Assembly (NCBI GenBank): GCA_030998015.1
Contig: JARWMV010000236.1
Location: forward strand, 930,001-994,000
DNA length: 64,000 nt
Direction: 5' to 3'
Source: Ceratorhiza oryzae-sativae
Taxonomy: Eukaryota > Basidiomycota > Agaricomycetes > Cantharellales > Ceratobasidiaceae
Positions 63,586 to 64,000 of the stretch are shown here, in pieces. The notes beneath the pieces were generated by a model. It saw nothing but the letters and a program-made list of their open reading frames with translations, was not told where the DNA came from and ran no database searches. Made by a program: the position numbers and the translations under genes. Position 1 is the first letter of the stretch. Each line of letters begins with the position of its first letter.

Positions 63586-63800
63586 GGCCGGCAGGCGAAG
63601 GGTGGAAGATGGTGGTGGTCGACGGTAAGAGTACCGGTTTGAGTTGCGCTGGTACCGCAAAACGGGGACTGATCGACGGGACCCTTGAAGCGCCAACCGT
63701 TTCACGCACAAATCAGGTGCTCAAATCATTCAAAATAGTCCAAGCACAGGAAAGCGAGACCATAAATCAACCCAAAAGTAGAGAACAGGTGAGAAATCCT

Positions 63801-64000
63801 TCAAATATCCCCAGGAGCAGCATATCGCACAGGAATATCCTTTGCTTTGCGCTGCAATTCCTCGAGACGCTCTAGACGCCCAACTCCCATAGGCAGGTTG
63901 ACCAACGAGTCACCTGGAGATTCTTGTGAGCGCATGTGATATCCACAACGTTCGCCACTCACCCTCGATAGCAGCCAACCAAGAGAATACACCAAAGTCT
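63801..64000 (-). CDS. C-terminal exons of an unknown gene (5' beyond window)
   Basis: Not recognised. Two exons join in frame: 64000-63963 (runs off the window) and 63922-63801, with intron 63923-63962 (GTGAGT...CACAAG, 40 bp). The tail reads DFGVFSWLAAIEESPGDSLV, then NLPMGVGRLERLEELQRKAK and DIPVRYAAPGDI before TGA. A charged amphipathic helix (GRLERLEELQRKAK) is visible. The rest of the gene lies outside the window. Confidence 0.6.
   Translation of the reverse strand, partial: TLVYSLGWLLSRVSGERCGYHMRSQESPGDSLVNLPMGVGRLERLEELQRKAKDIPVRYAAPGDI

Overview
The window is nuclear DNA of a filamentous basidiomycete fungus, most likely an agaricomycete. Genes are dense and on both strands, coding sequences are cut by many 45-65 bp GT-AG (and several GC-AG) introns, and the gene set includes a haem/flavin cellobiose dehydrogenase, a DOMON-cytochrome b561 protein and a small P450 family. 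A Rhizoctonia/Ceratobasidium-like origin would fit but is only a guess. All gene models below were built by joining reading frames across splice sites by eye; no alignment was run.

Layout. 1-2954 (+): C-terminal part of a DH-PH RhoGEF. 3398-8398 (-): a second, very large DH-domain GEF, convergent with the first. 8623-10418 (+): PAF-acetylhydrolase. 10578-15373 (-): an intact P450 and a decayed tandem copy. 15781-16845 (-) HAD pyrimidine nucleotidase and 16947-19372 (+) mitochondrial Ca-dependent carrier share a 101 bp divergent promoter. 19870-22390 (-): uncharacterised Cys-rich/coiled-coil protein. 22918-24350 (-): F-box-like LRR protein. 24833-27656 (-): glutaminyl-tRNA synthetase. 28153-30424 (+): third P450. 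30546-32183 (-): PHAF1/UPF0183 protein. 32.2-34.4 kb: largest gene-free stretch. 34372-36867 (+): ABC1/ADCK kinase. 37158-39791 (+): methionine synthase MET6. 40119-40975 (-): UPF0047 protein in nine tiny exons. 41238-43329 (+): MBOAT lysophospholipid acyltransferase. 43.5-45.2 kb (-): a small unknown gene and a dual-specificity phosphatase. 45286-47899 (-): transketolase. 48857-51165 (+): class I photolyase. 51255-52204 (-) OMP decarboxylase and 52346-53423 (+) phosducin-like thioredoxin-fold protein are divergent. 54272-54916 (+): NDP kinase. 55522-57330 (+): DOMON-cytochrome b561. 58458-61319 (+): cellobiose dehydrogenase. 61832-61916 (-): tRNA-Arg(TCT). 62132-63585 (-): EAF-family elongation factor. 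63801-64000 (-): C-terminal end of an unknown gene.

Most of the window is ordinary housekeeping: one-carbon/methionine metabolism, pentose phosphate pathway, pyrimidine synthesis and breakdown, translation, DNA repair, nucleotide balance, lipid remodelling. The accessory part is oxidative: three related P450 copies and the neighbouring cellobiose dehydrogenase and DOMON-b561 genes, which suggest extracellular/membrane redox chemistry on plant polymers.

Two properties cut across the window. First, at least ten clearly conserved genes (including MET6, NDP kinase, transketolase, OMP decarboxylase, GlnRS) need one base restored, mostly in or beside short homopolymers, to keep frame; this looks like systematic assembly deletion error rather than biology. 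Second, splicing is unusual: five GC-AG introns and exons as short as 6, 7, 12, 20, 21 and 27 nt. No CRISPR array, viral element or transposon was recognised. I found no convincing undescribed multi-gene system; the most novel items are the micro-exon UPF0047 gene and the uncharacterised protein at 19870-22390.
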